NCBI RefSeq assembly: GCF_001542815.1
Contig: NZ_CP006992.1
Location: 4,593,501 to 4,657,500 of the forward strand
Reading direction: 5' to 3'
DNA length: 64,000 nucleotides
Origin: Methylobacterium sp. AMS5
GTDB taxonomy: Bacteria > Pseudomonadota > Alphaproteobacteria > Rhizobiales > Beijerinckiaceae
Shown here: positions 29,387 through 37,531 of the stretch, in pieces
Layout: the number at the start of each line of letters is the position of its first letter
How positions within the stretch are numbered: the stretch's first letter is position 1
The notes under the pieces: model-generated
The model's input: only the letters and a program-made list of their open reading frames with translations
Told to the model about the DNA's origin: nothing
Databases searched by the model: none
Made by a program: the position numbers and the translations under genes

Positions 29387-30484
29387 ATGATGCGCACCGC
29401 GTCCCTCCCCAGTGTCGATCCCGAAGCCCTCCTGCCGCCGGGCGACGCCGCCCTGCGCGCGGCGATGCGGGGCTGGCGCGAGGCGCTGGCGCGGGAGCGG
29501 CGCATGGCCGCCAACACGGTCGAGGCCTATGAGCGCGACCTGCGTCAGTTCCTGATCCATCGCGCCGCCCGCTCCGGCACGCCCACCATCGCCGGGCTGA
29601 TCGCCCTGAAGCCCCGCGACCTGCGCGCCTTCATGGCCGCGCGCCGGGCCGAGGGGATCGGCGGGCGCTCCCTGATGCGGATGCTGGCGGGTTTGCGCTC
29701 CTTCGCGCGCTTCCTCGAACGGGAGGGGCACGGCAGCGTCGCGGCGCTCGGCGCGGTGCGCTCCCCCAAGGTCGAGCGCCGCCTGCCGCGCCCGCTTCCC
29801 ATCTCCGCCGCGCTGGCGATGACCGCGCCCGAGACCCGCCCCGACAACGACCGCGCCCCGTGGGTGCTCGCCCGCGACGCGGCGGTGATCGCCCTCCTCT
29901 ACGGCTCGGGCTTGCGCATTTCGGAGGCGCTGGGGCTCACCGCCCGCGACGCGCCGATGCCGGGCATCGACGAAGTGCGGGTGACGGGCAAGGGCGGCAA
30001 GGTCCGCGCCGTGCCGGTGCTGCCGGCGGTCGCCGAGGCGGTGGCCGCCTACCTGTCGCTGTGCCCGCACGCCCTCGACCCGGAGGGGCCGCTCTTCGTC
30101 GGCGTGAAGGGCGGGCCGCTCTCGCCGCGGGTGGTCCAGTACGCGGTCTCCGCGCTACGCGGCGCGCTCGGCCTGCCCGAGAGCGCGACCCCGCACGCCC
30201 TGCGGCATTCCTTCGCGACGCATCTGCTCGCCCGCCGGGGCGAGCTGCGGGCGATCCAGGAATTGCTCGGCCACGCCTCGCTCTCGACCACGCAGATCTA
30301 CACCAAGGTCGATGCCGCCCGCCTGATGAGCGCCTTCGAGGACGCCCATCCCCGCGCCCGGCGGCTGCCGCCCCCGGAACCGCCGTCCGCGCGTTCCGAA
30401 ACCGTTGAGGCAGAGCAAAGCACGAGCGCCCGATCCGGCTATGCTGTCCGGCCGGACAGGCCGGTGGAGCGCAGAAATGCATAA
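29387..30484 (+). CDS. xerC: Tyrosine recombinase XerC-type
   Basis: This 365-residue site-specific recombinase should resolve chromosome dimers at dif with XerD. An N-terminal SAM-like DNA-binding domain (residues about 30-125, TVEAYERDLRQFLIH) precedes the catalytic domain. Catalytic residues: Arg in GSGLRISEALGL, Lys in TGKGGKVRAVPV, His-x-x-Arg in HALRHSFATHLL, His in LGHASLSTTQ and the nucleophile Tyr in QIYTKVD. ELRAIQELLGHASLSTTQIY favours XerC over XerD. About 45 extra residues follow the tyrosine region. Two adjacent ATGs (29387 and 29390) can start it. No integron or island features lie nearby, so this is a housekeeping recombinase. Confidence 0.9.
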   Translation: MMRTASLPSVDPEALLPPGDAALRAAMRGWREALARERRMAANTVEAYERDLRQFLIHRAARSGTPTIAGLIALKPRDLRAFMAARRAEGIGGRSLMRMLAGLRSFARFLEREGHGSVAALGAVRSPKVERRLPRPLPISAALAMTAPETRPDNDRAPWVLARDAAVIALLYGSGLRISEALGLTARDAPMPGIDEVRVTGKGGKVRAVPVLPAVAEAVAAYLSLCPHALDPEGPLFVGVKGGPLSPRVVQYAVSALRGALGLPESATPHALRHSFATHLLARRGELRAIQELLGHASLSTTQIYTKVDAARLMSAFEDAHPRARRLPPPEPPSARSETVEAEQSTSARSGYAVRPDRPVERRNA

Positions 30485-30583
30485 GTTTGCTCCGTTCACC
30501 TTGGTCTTGCCGCGATTGAGTGGCGGATTGTCATCAACCAAGCGGTCGCAAGCCGCCCATTCAGCAGCCCCAAGGAGTGTCCG

Positions 30584-30718
30584 ATGCGCGTGAGCGGAAT
30601 CTGTCTCGCGATCCTGCCGGTCCTCGCCGTCCTGGCCGTCACGGCCACGGTGAAGACGCTCCTCCTCCCCGTCACCGCCGTACGGCTGCTCGCCCGCGGC
30701 CGCGCCGCGCGGGCCTGA
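30584..30718 (+). CDS. 44-residue single-pass membrane microprotein
   Basis: An ATG at 30584 with AAGGAG eight bases upstream opens 44 codons to a TGA at 30716-30718. The product starts MRVSGICLAILPVLAVLAV, has one hydrophobic segment over most of the first 30 residues (interrupted by Lys near position 24), and ends in a basic tail RLLARGRAARA. Third positions are almost all G or C, as in real genes here. The positive-inside rule would put the tail in the cytoplasm. The family is unknown. The surrounding 300 bases between xerC and the opposite phosphatase gene hold no other gene. Confidence 0.5.
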   Translation: MRVSGICLAILPVLAVLAVTATVKTLLLPVTAVRLLARGRAARA

Positions 30719-30799
30719 CCGGGCTCGGACGACCCGTTTAGGAAACGCGCTCGGCGGGCCGGCATGGCCTCTCGAGCGCTGTCCCCCAAAAGAATGCCC

Positions 30800-31396
30800 T
30801 CACGCCCAGCGCCAGCCGCCGGGTTCGATGACGAGAATGCTGCCCTGGCGGATGCCGAGCCGTGGGGCAGCGTAGATGTCGAGATGGCCTGCGATGACCA
30901 GCAGCGCCCGGGCGACGCCGCCATGGGCGACCATCACGGTCGGGCGGCGTAGCTCCGCCACCACTTCCTCAACCCGCGCCTCGACCATCGCGTAGCTCTC
31001 CGCTCCCTCCCCGCGCGGCTGGTAGCCCCAGCGGTCGCGGTCGCGCGCGGCGGCGCCTGCGGGATCGCGCCGCCGGATCTCGGTCCAGGTCCGGCCCTCC
31101 CAGGCGCCGAAGCCGATCTCCCGCAGCCGCATATCGGCCCGGTAGCCGCCCGTGGGCAGGCCGATACCGGCGCGCAGGATCTCCATCGTCCGGCGGGTGC
31201 GGGTGAGCGGGCTCGCCACGTAGTCGGCGGTGGGCAGTTCCGCTCCGGCGATGCGGCGCAGCCGCTCGGCCGCCTCCGCCGCGTGGGCGAGCCCGGTGGC
31301 GTTGAGATCGGTATCGCGGTGGCCCTGAAGGCGCCCCTCCGCGTTCCAGTCGGTCTGGCCATGGCGCACGAACCAGATCGTCGGCACGCCGCTCAT
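30800..31396 (-). CDS. Histidine phosphatase family protein (phosphoglycerate mutase-like)
   Basis: This 198-residue enzyme of the branch-1 histidine phosphatases has the phosphohistidine motif VRHGQTDWN at residues 10-18, a second catalytic Arg in SPLTRTRRTMEI, Glu in REIGFGAWEGRT, and the second catalytic His in VMVAHGGVARAL near 165. It hydrolyses small phosphoesters; the natural substrate is not evident, and it is too divergent from GpmA to be called a glycolytic mutase. The start at 31396 (MSGVPTIW) has GGAGCCGCCGC upstream. It is divergent from the PPK2 gene across 189 bases. Confidence 0.9.
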   Translation of the reverse strand: MSGVPTIWFVRHGQTDWNAEGRLQGHRDTDLNATGLAHAAEAAERLRRIAGAELPTADYVASPLTRTRRTMEILRAGIGLPTGGYRADMRLREIGFGAWEGRTWTEIRRRDPAGAAARDRDRWGYQPRGEGAESYAMVEARVEEVVAELRRPTVMVAHGGVARALLVIAGHLDIYAAPRLGIRQGSILVIEPGGWRWA

Positions 31397-31585
31397 GCGG
31401 CGGCTCCGGCGCGACCGGCGCATCCCCTTGAAGACCTCACTCTCGAAGACCCCGCCCTCGAAGGCCCCGACGCGCCGGATCGGGAACGGCGAAGGCGGCG
31501 CGTCTGTTGGGGCTCCAAGCTTATTCCTTCCTTGTGGGTCCGCGTAGCGGCCTCGCAATCGGCTCGTGAGCAGGTAATCTTCGGC

Positions 31586-32590
31586 ATGGCGCGCAAGAAC
31601 GGCAAGGACGGCAAGAGCGCCGGGAGTGAAAAAAGCGTCGAGAGCGACAAAACGACGGAGACACAACCGCAGGCGGCGTGGCCCGACCATCCGCCTTCCT
31701 TTGCCGGCTGGGCCCGCGCGGCGATCGCGAGCACGGGCACCGCGCCGAGCCTGTCGCCGCATCTCCACCCGGTCCTGCCGCCGGCCGCGCCCGGCATCGT
31801 CACGGTCGAACCCGGCCGGAGCGTCAACCTCGCCGCGATCGATCCCGACGCGACCGGTGGTCTCGAGAAGGCGGCGGCCAAGGCCGAACTCGACGCGCAG
31901 CGCGTGCGCATCCGGGCGCTGCAGGAGAAGCTCTACGCCGAGCACCGCCGCTCCCTGCTCGTGGTGTTCCAGGCGATCGATACCGGCGGCAAGGACGGCA
32001 CCATCCGCAACGTGCTGGAGGGGGTGAACCCGCAGGGCTGCCGGGTCTGGTCGTTCAAGGTGCCGAGCACCGAGGAACTCGATCAGGACTTCCTCTGGCG
32101 CTACCACCTGCGCACGCCCGGCCGCGGCCTGATCGGCGTGTTCAACCGCAGCCATTACGAGGACGTGCTCGTGGTGCGGGTGAAGGGCCTCGTGCCGGAG
32201 GAGACGTGGCGCGAGCGCTACGGGATCATCAACGATTTCGAGCGGCTGCTGACGCTCTCGGGCACGGTGATCCTCAAGTTCTTCCTCCACATCTCCAAGG
32301 ACGAGCAGAAGGAGCGCCTGGAGGCCCGCCTCGCCGACCCGGAGAAGCACTGGAAGTTCGACCCGGCCGACCTCGTGGAGCGCAAGAGCTGGGACGCCTA
32401 CCAGACCGCCTTCAACGACGCGCTCGCCCGCTGCTCGACGCCCTACGCCCCCTGGCACGTCGTGCCGGCCAACCGCAAATGGGCCCGCAACGTCATGGTC
32501 GCCCGCACCATCGCCGACACGCTGGGAGCGATGGACCCGCGCTTTCCCGAGCCGCGCAAGGGGCTGGACGGTATCAAGGTGCCGGATTGA
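31586..32590 (+). CDS. ppk2: Polyphosphate kinase 2 family protein
   Basis: This 334-residue PPK2 should transfer phosphate between polyphosphate and nucleotides. A charged N-terminus (about 30 residues, Lys/Glu/Thr-rich) leads into the kinase fold. Walker A is AIDTGGKDGTI near residue 132, followed by NPQGCRVWSFKVPS, LWRYHLRTPGRG and Walker B FNRSHYEDVLVVRV. A lid region HISKDEQKERLEARL comes next, then HVVPANRKWARN near the end. Among classes this spacing resembles the single-domain class III/AMP-accepting type, but the class should be checked by alignment. The start at 31586 gives the usual length. Confidence 0.93.
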   Translation: MARKNGKDGKSAGSEKSVESDKTTETQPQAAWPDHPPSFAGWARAAIASTGTAPSLSPHLHPVLPPAAPGIVTVEPGRSVNLAAIDPDATGGLEKAAAKAELDAQRVRIRALQEKLYAEHRRSLLVVFQAIDTGGKDGTIRNVLEGVNPQGCRVWSFKVPSTEELDQDFLWRYHLRTPGRGLIGVFNRSHYEDVLVVRVKGLVPEETWRERYGIINDFERLLTLSGTVILKFFLHISKDEQKERLEARLADPEKHWKFDPADLVERKSWDAYQTAFNDALARCSTPYAPWHVVPANRKWARNVMVARTIADTLGAMDPRFPEPRKGLDGIKVPD

Positions 32591-32911
32591 TCTTTGGCCC
32601 TGGGCCGAGGTCGTGCGCCAAGAGGTCGGGGAGGGACAAAGCCATCCCGCACGTCGCGGCAAGCCAGCCAAGCCGCCGCACCATTTCCGCCGCGTCGGGG
32701 GCGGCACGGGGCAGCCGATCGATGCGGCAGGCCATCCGTTCGAGGGAGAACGACCCAGCCCGGACTCCGGACGGGATCCAGCTCTGGTCCTTCTCTCTCC
32801 AAGCGACGGACTTTGGTCAAAGCCACGCCCTCGACGTCAGGGACGATCGCGGTCACGCCGGGGCATCCGCCGCCTTGGGAGTGCCGGGCGCGGCCGCCCC
32901 ATCGGTCGGCA
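32591..32911. other. Gene-poor stretch after ppk2
   Basis: Open frames exist on both strands, but none reads like protein, and third-position bias is not consistent in any frame. I see no tRNA, no palindromic repeat of the family described here, and no mobile-element ends. It may hold the decayed 3' flank of the broken gene at 32912-33290. Confidence 0.4.
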
Positions 32912-33290
32912 TCACCGAGGTGCCGGGCTCGCCGCAGACCGGACATGAAGTCCGGCCATTTCAACCCTGTCGACCCGGTCCTGCGGGGCAATGACCGCGA
33001 AGACGGGCTGCATATCCCGGAGCAGGTCACCGCTCGGTGAGTCCTCCAGCATCTGGCTTACGATCTGTGTGATGTCCTGGTCCAGAACGGCGGCCCAGAG
33101 GGTGTAGGCCCGCGCCTGCGCCGGATCGGACCCGACGCTCCAGATGGGATCGGCCGTTGGCAACGAGCCCGGGATCGTCGATCAGGCGCGCCGCAATCCG
33201 TCGCGTCAGCTCGTAGGGCCGACGCTTGTTGCGATCGTGGAAGTCCGCCTTGCGCGGAAGCGATCCGACGAAGCGCTCTCCTTCCGTCAT
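32912..33290 (-). pseudogene. Frameshifted small gene of unknown function
   Basis: Starting at the ATG at 33290 (ribosome-binding site GGAGATGCGGT), one frame reads MTEGERFVGSLPRKADFHDR, then KRRPYELTRRIAARLIDDPGL and NGRSHLERR, and then becomes low-quality. The frame one base over continues sensibly as SDPAQARAYTLWAAVLDQDI through to FAVIAPQDRVDRV and stops at 32912. The join lies near 33120-33135. Together they would make about 125 residues, resembling small proteins I associate with methylobacterial genomes (RRPYE-TRRIAARLL...RAY-LW), but I cannot name the family. This is either a true pseudogene, a sequencing error, or, less likely, programmed frameshifting. Confidence 0.5.
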
Positions 33291-33456
33291 ACCGCATCTC
33301 CGACAATCGGAAACGGTTCGCCCCGAAGGCGAACTTCTGCCTGCCAATTGAAAATGGCGGGGAGAGGGGAGCAACGGCCGGAAGCCGTGTATCCCTCCCC
33401 GAATCGCTCTCCGAACGGTCTAGATTGGCTTCGCTTCAGCGCGCGGGAGGTCACGG

Positions 33457-34614
33457 ATGCCGGCGGTTCGCGAGATCGAGGCGGCCGGGTACCGGTCGCT
33501 GAAGAACATCCGCTTTCCGCTCGGGCGGCTCTCGGTCTTCGTCGGCGGCAACGGCACCGGCAAGACCAACCTCTACCGTGCCCTCGGCCTGCTCCAGGCG
33601 GCTTCCGGCGGCACGCTGACGCGGGCGCTCGCCGCCGAGGGGGGGATGGAATCCGTGCTCTGGGCCGGGTCCCGCCGCAAGGGCGAGCTGGCGCGGGTGC
33701 GTTTGTCCGCCGAATTGGCCGACGAGACCACCGGCCACGCCTACACCTACGCGGTCGAGGTTGGCCTCGTGCCGCAGGTGGGCGGCGCGGTCTACGGGGC
33801 GGCCTTCGCCCTGGAGCCGCAGGTGAAGAGCGAGCGGCTCACCGTGCAGGCCGGCGCGCGGCCGGTCACGGTGCTCGACCGCGACGGGCCGGCGGGCTTC
33901 GTGCGCGACGAGGAGGGCCGCAAGCGCGTCTTCGGCACCGACCTGCTGCCGACCGAGACGGCGCTCGCCGCGCTTCAAGACGCGGTGCGCTTTCCCGAAT
34001 TGCAGATCGTCCGGCAAGCCATGGAGGCATGGCGCTTCTACCACGACGTGCGCACCGATGCGGGCTCGCCCCTGCGCCGCCCCTGCCTCGCGGTGACGAC
34101 ACCGACTTTGGCCTCCGACGGCGCCGACCTCGCCGCCGTCTTCGCGACGTTGGCCCATATCCGCGGCGACACCGTCGACCTCGACGCAGCCTTCGCCGAC
34201 GCCTTTCCCGGCGCCCGCCTCGTGGTGCCGCGGCCGGATCGGGAGGCGCGGTTCGGCGTGATCTTCGCCGAGTACCCCAAACGGATCTTCGAGCCGTCCG
34301 AACTCTCCGACGGCACGCTGCGCTACCTCGCGCTCGCGGGCGCGCTGCTCGCCTACCGGCTGCCGCCCTTCCTCGCGCTCAACGAGCCCGAAACCAGCCT
34401 GCACCCGGATCTGACGGAGGCGCTGGCGCGGATGATCGTGCAGGCCTCGCAACGTACGCAGGTCTGGCTGGTGACGCATTCCGAGCGCCTCGCCGCGGCG
34501 GTCGCCGAGTCCGGCGGCGTGCGTCCGCGCCTCGTGCTCAAGCGCGATGGAGCGACCTGGATCGAGGGCTTGCGGCTCTCCGGCGATTTTTCGCAGGGCG
34601 AGGAGGACGATTGA
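33457..34614 (+). CDS. AAA family ATPase, RecF/OLD-like, stand-alone
   Basis: This 385-residue ABC/SMC-fold ATPase begins with REIEAAGYRSLKNIRFPLG, typical of RecF/OLD-type proteins, and the P-loop VGGNGTGKTNLYRAL near residues 30-44. The second half carries the signature FEPSELSDGTLRYLAL, Walker B LALNEPETSLHPD and VTHSERLAAAV. There is no TOPRIM nuclease domain as in OLD proteins, and no coiled coil long enough for SMC. Related stand-alone ATPases occur in defence and repair settings or as unknown housekeeping proteins. The start at 33457 follows CGGGAGGTCACGG. The MOSC gene begins two bases after its stop, so they are surely cotranscribed. Confidence 0.85.
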   Translation: MPAVREIEAAGYRSLKNIRFPLGRLSVFVGGNGTGKTNLYRALGLLQAASGGTLTRALAAEGGMESVLWAGSRRKGELARVRLSAELADETTGHAYTYAVEVGLVPQVGGAVYGAAFALEPQVKSERLTVQAGARPVTVLDRDGPAGFVRDEEGRKRVFGTDLLPTETALAALQDAVRFPELQIVRQAMEAWRFYHDVRTDAGSPLRRPCLAVTTPTLASDGADLAAVFATLAHIRGDTVDLDAAFADAFPGARLVVPRPDREARFGVIFAEYPKRIFEPSELSDGTLRYLALAGALLAYRLPPFLALNEPETSLHPDLTEALARMIVQASQRTQVWLVTHSERLAAAVAESGGVRPRLVLKRDGATWIEGLRLSGDFSQGEEDD

Positions 34615-34615
34615 G

Positions 34616-35305
34616 ATGCGGGTCGCGCTTCGGGCCGTGCTGACCGGGCGCGTCGCGCCGCTGGGGGAGAAGGGCGCGGCGAGCGCCATCGCCAAGGCCC
34701 CCGTACAGGGGCCGGTCGCGGTGGGGCCGCTCGGTCTCGCGGGCGACGAGCAGGCGGACCGGCGTGTTCATGGCGGCCCGGAAAAGGCCGTGCACCACTA
34801 CGCCCTCGACCATGCCGCCGCGTGGCGCGGCGATTTGCCCGGCCTGCCCGATCTGTTGGAGCGGCCCGGTGCCTTCGGTGAGAATTTTTCGACCCACGGC
34901 CTCACCGAGCACGATGTCTGCGTCGGCGACCTATGGCGGGTGGGCGATGCCCTGCTTCAGGTCTCGCAGGCGCGCCAGCCCTGCTTCAAGCTGAACCTGC
35001 GCTTTGGCGTGCCGGACATGGCCCGGCGGGTGCAGGCGAGCGGGCGCACCGGCTGGTACTACCGGGTAATCGAGACAGGCGCCGTGGCGGCCGGCGACGG
35101 GCTCGAACGCGTCGCGCGCCCGCATCCGGACTGGCCGCTGTCGCGGCTCCTGCACCACTTCTACGTGGATCGCCTCGACGCGGCGGCCTTGCGGGCGATT
35201 GCCGGTCTCGCGCCCCTCACCGAATCCTGGCGGGCGCTCGCTGCCCGCCGGCTCGCGAGCGGCGCCGTGGAGGATTGGCGCCGACGGCTCGGGGAAGAGG
35301 GCTAA
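34616..35305 (+). CDS. MOSC domain protein, YiiM-like
   Basis: The 229-residue MOSC protein is of the molybdenum-cofactor sulfurase C-terminal superfamily. It matches the YiiM group: GDEQADRRVHGGPEKAVHHYALDH near residue 45, GAFGENFSTHGLTE, VCVGDLWRVG, and the conserved cysteine in QARQPCFKLNLRFG. YiiM proteins detoxify N-hydroxylated bases in E. coli; a similar role is possible. A C-terminal helical region follows the MOSC fold. The ATG at 34616 starts right after the upstream TGA. Cotranscription with the ATPase is structural fact; a shared job is not established. Confidence 0.9.
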   Translation: MRVALRAVLTGRVAPLGEKGAASAIAKAPVQGPVAVGPLGLAGDEQADRRVHGGPEKAVHHYALDHAAAWRGDLPGLPDLLERPGAFGENFSTHGLTEHDVCVGDLWRVGDALLQVSQARQPCFKLNLRFGVPDMARRVQASGRTGWYYRVIETGAVAAGDGLERVARPHPDWPLSRLLHHFYVDRLDAAALRAIAGLAPLTESWRALAARRLASGAVEDWRRRLGEEG

Positions 35306-35372
35306 AGCATCGTCCCGAAAGGTGGCCTCCGGCTTTCGGAAAAAGACGATGCGAAAACAAGAGTCTAAACCC
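35306..35372 (+). repeat. Short copy of the interspersed palindromic repeat
   Basis: AGCATCGTCCCGAAAGGTGG begins right at the MOSC stop codon. GGCTTTCGGAAAAAGACGATGC follows and completes nested inverted arms (GCATCGTC/GACGATGC and CCGAAAG/CTTTCGG). AAAACAAGAGTCTA ends it near the fabI stop on the other strand. It probably also ends both convergent transcripts. Confidence 0.85.
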
Positions 35373-36199
35373 TATTCCCGCTCGCGGGTGATGTCCGGCG
35401 CGTCGGGGTTCTTCATGCCGACGACGTGGTAGCCGGCATCGACGTGAAGGATCTCGCCGGTCATGCCGCGGGACATGTCGGAGAACAGGTAGGCCGCCGT
35501 CTCGCCGACCTCCTCGATGGTCACGGTCCGGCGCATCGGCGCGTTGTACTCGTTCCATTTGAGGATGTAGCGGAAGTCACCGATCCCCGAGGCCGCCAGC
35601 GTCTTGATCGGCCCGGCCGAGATCGCGTTGACGCGGATCTGCTTCGGCCCGAGATCGGCGGCGAGGTAGCGCACGGAGGCTTCCAGCGCGGCCTTGGCGA
35701 CACCCATCACGTTGTAGTGGGGCATCCACTTCTCGGCGCCGTAATAGGTCAGGGTCAGCATCGACCCGCCGTTGCGCATGATCTTTTCCGCGCGCTGCGC
35801 CACCGCCGTGAACGAGTAGCACGAGATCAGCAGCGACTTGGTGAAGTTCGCCTCCGAGGTTTCGAGATAGCGCCCCGTCAGCTCGTCCTTGTCGGAGAAG
35901 GCGATGCAGTGGACGACGAAATCGATGCCGTCCGGGAACACCTCGGCGGTCGCAGCGAAGGCGGAATCGATCGAGGCCGGATCGGTGACGTCGCAATGGC
36001 CGACCACATGCGCGTTCAACTCGCGCGCCAGCGGCTCGACGCGCTTCTTCAGCGCCTCGCCCTGGTAGGTGAAGGCCAATTCCGCTCCGTGTGCGGCGGC
36101 GCTGCGGGCGATACCCCAGGCGATCGAGCGGTTGTTGGCCACTCCCAACACCAGCCCGCGCTTGCCCGCGAGCAGCCCGCCCGGCTTCTGTTCCGACAT
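35372..36199 (-). CDS. fabI: Enoyl-[acyl-carrier-protein] reductase FabI
   Basis: This 275-residue NADH-dependent enzyme performs the last step of each fatty acid elongation cycle. The FabI variant of the Rossmann start is visible (GVANNRSIAWGIA near residue 20). The active-site spacing YYGAEKWMPHYNVMGVAK gives the Tyr...Tyr...Lys triad of FabI rather than ordinary SDR YxxxK spacing. SAGPIKTLAASGI in the substrate loop also fits. The ATG at 36199 has no closer competitor. It is downstream of the J-domain gene on the same strand with a 245-base gap containing two hairpins. Confidence 0.96.
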   Translation of the reverse strand: MSEQKPGGLLAGKRGLVLGVANNRSIAWGIARSAAAHGAELAFTYQGEALKKRVEPLARELNAHVVGHCDVTDPASIDSAFAATAEVFPDGIDFVVHCIAFSDKDELTGRYLETSEANFTKSLLISCYSFTAVAQRAEKIMRNGGSMLTLTYYGAEKWMPHYNVMGVAKAALEASVRYLAADLGPKQIRVNAISAGPIKTLAASGIGDFRYILKWNEYNAPMRRTVTIEEVGETAAYLFSDMSRGMTGEILHVDAGYHVVGMKNPDAPDITRERE

Positions 36200-36302
36200 G
36201 CGTCACCTTCGCTTCGGCCGCGCGGGCGCCTCTCGAGGGACGGCCCTGCGCCGGGGGCTTCCTTAGCCGAGGGTTGCCGGAGGGGGAAGCCTCAAGGCGC
36301 GC

Positions 36303-36325
36303 GGGATCGCCTCGGGGGCGATCCC
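36303..36325. terminator. Hairpin in the gap between the J-domain gene and fabI
   Basis: GGGATCGCC and GGCGATCCC pair perfectly around TCGGG. It is 120 bases downstream of the J-domain gene on the minus strand and about 100 bases upstream of fabI. It could be a second terminator or an element in the fabI leader. Confidence 0.45.
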
Positions 36326-36402
36326 GGTGTCCTCGTTTGGGCCTCGGGGACCATCTGCCCAGCCGCGGAGTGCGTGAATCCTCACGGCACGCTCCGCTCG
36401 CC

Positions 36403-36422
36403 GCCTCGGCAGACGCCGAGGC
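36403..36422. terminator. Probable terminator just after the J-domain gene
   Basis: GCCTCGGC and GCCGAGGC pair around AGAC, 23 bases past the stop of the gene ending at 36445. There is no T run, as usual in this GC-rich sequence. Confidence 0.5.
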
Positions 36423-36444
36423 CTGCCCCGCGGCACGGCGTCCT

Positions 36445-37386
36445 CTACGCCGTCCCGGCCTTCGCCTCGCGGCGGCGGCGGGCATACTCGGTCAGCGCCG
36501 GGTCGTCGCTGGCCGGCAAGACGATGGCAGTGGTCGCGAACAGGTCGCCGCGGCTGCCATCCTTCTTCGGCAAGCCCTTCCCGCGCAGGCGGAAAGTGCG
36601 GCCGGAACTCGTCATCGCCGGCACCTTCATCTCGACCGCGCCGGTCAGGGTCGGCACGCGCAAGGCGCCACCGAGCACCGCGTCCTCCAGTGGAAGATCG
36701 ACGGTGGCGCGCAGGTCCGCGCCGTCCACCTTGAACACCGGGTGGGGCTGGATGCGGATGGTCAGCAGCACGTCGCCGGGCTCGCCGCGGGGACCGCCCG
36801 CGCCGCCGAGGCCCCGCAGGCGGATGGTCTGGCCATCGACGACGCCCTTGGGGATCATCACGTCGACATCGCGCCCGCCGGGCAGGCCGATGCGCATCTT
36901 GTCCTCGCTCGCGACCTGTTCGAGCGTCACGCTGAGTTCGGCCGCGACATCGTCGCCGCGGATCGGCCCCCCGCGCCCGCTCGGCCCGGCGCCGCCCGCG
37001 CGGAACGCCTCACCGAAGATGTGGCTGATGAAGTCCTCTCCGACGCCGCCCGGCCCGGCCCCGCCGCGTCGCTGCGTGAAGCCTTCGAAGTCGAAGCCGC
37101 CGCCACTGCCGCCGCGTCCGCCGCCGAACCCGGAAAAGCCCTCGAAGCCGGTCGCGCGCGGCTTACCCTCGGCGTCGATTTCGCCGCGGTCGAACTGCGC
37201 GCGCTTCTCCTTGTCGCCGAGGATTTCGTAGGCGGTGTTCGCCTCCGAGAAGCGCTCGGCGGCCTTCGGGTCTTTGTTGCTGTCGGGGTGGTATGCCTTG
37301 GCGAGCTTGCGGAAGGCCTTCTTGATTTCGGCCTCACTCGCGCCCTTGGGGACACCCAGAACGTCGTAGGGGTTTCGCATCGGCAT
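36445..37386 (-). CDS. J-domain co-chaperone, CbpA/DnaJ class without zinc finger
   Basis: The 313-residue DnaJ-type protein should stimulate DnaK ATPase and pass on substrates. The J domain spans residues 5-70 ([19 protein letters not shown] with the HPD motif, [16 protein letters not shown]). A Gly/Phe-rich linker (about 80-140) follows, then two beta-rich substrate domains (VSVTLEQ-like [72 protein letters not shown]). There are no CxxCxGxG repeats, so it is CbpA-class (type II). Two ATGs, 37386 and 37380, are possible. Confidence 0.9.
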   Translation of the reverse strand: MPMRNPYDVLGVPKGASEAEIKKAFRKLAKAYHPDSNKDPKAAERFSEANTAYEILGDKEKRAQFDRGEIDAEGKPRATGFEGFSGFGGGRGGSGGGFDFEGFTQRRGGAGPGGVGEDFISHIFGEAFRAGGAGPSGRGGPIRGDDVAAELSVTLEQVASEDKMRIGLPGGRDVDVMIPKGVVDGQTIRLRGLGGAGGPRGEPGDVLLTIRIQPHPVFKVDGADLRATVDLPLEDAVLGGALRVPTLTGAVEMKVPAMTSSGRTFRLRGKGLPKKDGSRGDLFATTAIVLPASDDPALTEYARRRREAKAGTA

Positions 37387-37531
37387 TCTTTTGAGGGGGT
37401 CGCAACCGAATAGGGATACGGCCTCTGCCGCACGGCTTCAACGTGGGAAGGGCGTTGCGGCTCTGCAACAGCCCCCGAGGCCACGTTCACCGATCCGCGA
37501 TCACTTTCTTGTCTGGCCGTCCGCGAAAGCC

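Noticed and set aside
29387..30484. Mobile element integrase
   Set aside because: The recombinase looks like housekeeping XerC; there is no attachment site, tRNA gene or cargo next to it.
32594..33040. Plus-strand open frames after ppk2 (up to 148 codons)
   Set aside because: Arg/Pro-rich with no protein-like pattern, and overlapping the more convincing minus-strand broken gene.
33457..34614. Complete OLD-family (Gabija-like) defence system
   Set aside because: The ATPase lacks a TOPRIM nuclease domain and no UvrD-like helicase is beside it; kept only as a finding about its MOSC neighbour.
35306..35372. CRISPR repeat
   Set aside because: The repeat copies are far apart, differ in length and module order, and have no regular spacers or cas genes.
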